Source: Pseudomonadota bacterium
GTDB taxonomy: Bacteria; Desulfobacterota; Syntrophobacteria; Syntrophobacterales; Syntrophobacteraceae
Assembly (NCBI GenBank): GCA_023416335.1
Contig: JAEZHY010000225.1
Coordinates: forward strand, 1-8,562
Direction of reading: 5' to 3'
Length of the DNA stretch: 8,562 nucleotides
Below the pieces are notes generated by a model. The model saw only the letters and a list, made by a program, of their open reading frames with translations, was not told the origin of the DNA and ran no database searches. Shown here one piece after another: positions 6,398-8,562 of this stretch. Within the stretch, counting starts at the first letter, position 1, and each line of letters starts with the position of its first letter. The translations under genes were made by a program, and so were the position numbers.

Positions 6398-6659
6398 CGA
6401 AGAAATCTTAATTAAGAAATGATTTCACATTTAGGCGGGTTTTTCCGATTAGACGTATAGCCTGCCGGTCTTGGCGCGGCCTTCAGGATTTGTCCGCGCG
6501 CGGATTTGGACTCCGGGCGGACCGGAATGCACTCTTTCATATCCGGAAATCATCTGTCTCCCGGGATCTCATGTCGGACCGGCCGGACCCTCTGTGGGGC
6601 AGGGATGGAGTTTCCGGCGACTGTTCCAGGTTAATGGTGCTGCTAATTGGGGGAGCCGT

Positions 6660-8562
6660 TTGCATTATCCGAACCTGTTTCTTTCATGGCCTATCGGCAG
6701 GAAACTGCTCCTGCTCCTATCCCTGGTCTTCCTTCCTGCATTTGGAATTATCCTCCTCACAGGTTTGGACAGCAGAAAGCACCAGATCGAGGCAGCAGTA
6801 AACAGTGCGACAGTTTTGCTGCACAGCTGGTCCGCCCAGCAGGAACAGGTTGCCGCCGGGACGAGACAGATGCTGAGCACCATCGCCCAGCTTCCCGTCG
6901 TGCAGAACCTGGACAGGGCTGCGTGTAACGAACTGTTCCGCGAGCTGAATGAAAAGAATCCGTTCTATGGGACTATTGCCGTCGTCAATATGTATGGAGA
7001 TGTATTCGCGTCATCTCCCCGTATCGAACCCGGTTCCGTCAACCTTTCGGACCGCAAACATTTTAAAGATGCCGTACGTACTCTTGATTTCTCCACCGGA
7101 GAGTTCATCATCGGCAGGATCAGCAACGAACCGGGGATCGTTTATTCCTACCCTGTTCTCGATTCCAATAGAAGACCCATTGCCGTCCTTATCGCGAGTT
7201 TCAAGCTGAACCGATATGCAGATTTCTTCACGCGGGCAAATCTGCCGGAGGGATATGCATTGACGATTGTCGATCATCGGGGTACGCGACTGTATCGCTT
7301 ACCCCACTCGAAATCGTCGGCTGCCGGAAAACCGATACCCATAAATGCGTTCGAAGCCATATCGGGCGGTTTCGGCCAGGGGACTTTCGAAAGGCTGGGT
7401 GATGACGGGATCAATCGCATCTATGCCTACAAGCAGTTGAGGCTGCGGGAGGACGAGCCTCCTTATTTGTACATGATTGCCGGAGTTCCCAAAGAACTTA
7501 TTGAGCGCAAGGCCAACCTGGAGGTGCTCAACAGTCTCGTTTTTCTGGGAATAGCGGCTTTTGCCGCGGCCTTCCTGGCATGGTTGTTTGGAAATTATGC
7601 CTTTGTCGCCCCGATCAACCGCCTTGTCGAGGCAACGCATCGATTCGGCGGAGGCGCCTTGGGAACGCGAACGGGTCTCCCGCATACATCGGACGAATTG
7701 GGCAAACTGGCCGAATCCTTCGATTCAATGGCTTCGCTCCTGGAGACTCGGGAGATTGCGCGAAGATCGGCGGAAGAATCTCTCGCATTACGAGAGTCTT
7801 ACCTGACGGCGATCATAGAAAATGTTCCCGGTCTTGTTTGGTTCAAGAATACACAGGGTGTCTTTCTGGCCGCGAATCGTGCAATGGCTCAAAGCTGCGG
7901 AAAAAGGAATCCGGAAGATGTCGCCGGAAGAGGCGATATGGATGTATGGCCCAGGGAACTTGCCGAAAAATACAGGGTCGATGACGATGAAGTCTTGACG
8001 AAAGGTGTCCCCATCGCTGTCGAGGAACTTATTTCGGCGCTGGGGCAAATGAAATGGTTTGAGACGTATAAGGCGCCCGTTTTTGACAGGGAAGGCCGGA
8101 TCCTCGGCACGGCAGGATACGCCCGCGAAATTACGGAGCGAAAGATGGCGGAAGAGGTGCTCCGCCTGACTCGTTTTACGGTTGAACATGCCGCGGACCC
8201 GATTTACTGGCTCAGCGCCGACAATAGGATCATTTATGCCAATGAAGCCGCGTGCCGCAGCCTGGGGTATTCGAAAGAAGAACTCACGTCAATGACGCTG
8301 CCGGATATCGATCCCTTCTTTTCCGCGGAAAGGATGCGGGACTTTAACGAGCAGTTCAAGAAGGCCGGCTTGATGGTTTTCGAGTCGGCACATCGTCGCA
8401 GAGACGGCTCCATATTCCCGATCGAGGTGAGCGCCAAGAATCTGGTGTTCGGCGGCAGGGAGTTGAACCTGAATTTTGTGAGAGACATTTCCGAGCGCAG
8501 GCAAATCGAAAGGGAGCGCCACGAGATGGAGGCCCATCTCCACCAGGCGCAAAAACTCGAAG
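6660..8562 (+). CDS. Membrane sensor histidine kinase, Cache-HAMP-PAS-PAS (3'-partial)
   Basis: The frame stays open for 634 codons to the window edge. Domains in order: transmembrane helix 1 (about 14-34), an extracytoplasmic Cache-like sensor region (about 38-285, with NLSDRKHFKDAV at 128-139), transmembrane helix 2 (about 289-311), HAMP (about 312-365, with SDELGKLAESFDSMA), one PAS domain (about 383-495) ending in ITERK, a second PAS domain (about 503-615) ending in ISERRQ, then a coiled coil ending HLHQAQKLE. In this kinase type that coil usually runs straight into the HisKA box, so the phospho-acceptor histidine and ATPase domain should lie just beyond the window. It probably senses a small external ligand and signals through a partner or attached receiver. 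No ATG lies in frame upstream. I chose TTG at 6660 because GGGGGAG is 4 bases upstream and it places the first helix near the N-terminus; GTG at 6594 is the alternative, without a binding site. Confidence 0.85.
   Translation, partial: MHYPNLFLSWPIGRKLLLLLSLVFLPAFGIILLTGLDSRKHQIEAAVNSATVLLHSWSAQQEQVAAGTRQMLSTIAQLPVVQNLDRAACNELFRELNEKNPFYGTIAVVNMYGDVFASSPRIEPGSVNLSDRKHFKDAVRTLDFSTGEFIIGRISNEPGIVYSYPVLDSNRRPIAVLIASFKLNRYADFFTRANLPEGYALTIVDHRGTRLYRLPHSKSSAAGKPIPINAFEAISGGFGQGTFERLGDDGINRIYAYKQLRLREDEPPYLYMIAGVPKELIERKANLEVLNSLVFLGIAAFAAAFLAWLFGNYAFVAPINRLVEATHRFGGGALGTRTGLPHTSDELGKLAESFDSMASLLETREIARRSAEESLALRESYLTAIIENVPGLVWFKNTQGVFLAANRAMAQSCGKRNPEDVAGRGDMDVWPRELAEKYRVDDDEVLTKGVPIAVEELISALGQMKWFETYKAPVFDREGRILGTAGYAREITERKMAEEVLRLTRFTVEHAADPIYWLSADNRIIYANEAACRSLGYSKEELTSMTLPDIDPFFSAERMRDFNEQFKKAGLMVFESAHRRRDGSIFPIEVSAKNLVFGGRELNLNFVRDISERRQIERERHEMEAHLHQAQKLE

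Larger units (their letters stand above)
5902..6659. other. Divergent intergenic region between ppdK and the sensor kinase
   Basis: These 758 bases carry no gene I can support. Short open frames on both strands lack ribosome binding sites and have low-complexity composition. The stretch holds the palindrome at 5996-6016, A-rich sequence with degenerate ACGAAA repeats (about 6179-6332), a terminator-like hairpin (6363-6397), a 12-bp AT palindrome (6406-6417) and a GC-rich segment with CCGGCCGG (6579-6586). It must contain the promoters of both flanking genes, but I found no convincing sigma-70 or sigma-54 match for either. Confidence 0.6.

Noticed and set aside
6490..6801. Plus-strand 103-codon frame overlapping the kinase N-terminus
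   Set aside because: It overlaps the kinase in another frame across its first membrane helix and lacks domain-like sequence or a binding site.

Overview
The window looks like part of a chromosome from a Gram-negative bacterium of the Desulfobacterota (deltaproteobacterial) kind. This is inferred from the gene types: a Cache/HAMP/PAS sensor kinase whose coiled coil leads into a typical HisKA segment, a tandem-HD HD-GYP phosphodiesterase, a bacterial-type pyruvate phosphate dikinase, and a strong sigma-54 promoter match. No marker gene fixes the genus. There are no tRNA or rRNA genes, CRISPR arrays, transposases or phage genes.

Layout, left to right. (a) 6-674 (+) is the end of a histidine-kinase-like protein whose ATPase motifs are eroded. 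It is followed by two hairpins (705-783), the first a plausible terminator. (b) 675-1213 has no intact gene, but it holds a probable frameshifted gene remnant on the minus strand (862-1058), a GG-N10-GC sigma-54 promoter (1067-1083) and a leader with four nested inverted repeats (1090-1200). (c) 1214-1621 (+) encodes a small cysteine-containing exported protein of unknown family, ended by a hairpin at 1662-1688. (d) 1726-2988 (-) is a tandem-HD protein with a canonical C-terminal HD-GYP domain, so probably a c-di-GMP phosphodiesterase. (e) 3142-5901 (-) is ppdK, complete and with all catalytic residues. (f) 5902-6659 is a 758-base divergent intergenic region with a 21-bp palindrome, degenerate ACGAAA repeats and a strong rightward terminator that has no gene in front of it. 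(g) 6660-8562 (+) is a membrane sensor kinase (Cache, HAMP, two PAS domains) starting from TTG and cut off by the window edge just before its expected phospho-acceptor histidine.

The genes do not form one evident operon. ppdK is a central-metabolism gene (pyruvate/PEP interconversion). The other recognisable genes are signalling proteins: two kinase-type sensors and one c-di-GMP enzyme. The small exported protein appears to be an independently controlled unit with its own sigma-54 promoter. I do not see a clear new multi-gene system. The most unusual stretch is 862-1621: a broken gene, a sigma-54 promoter, a possibly structured leader and an unknown exported protein.
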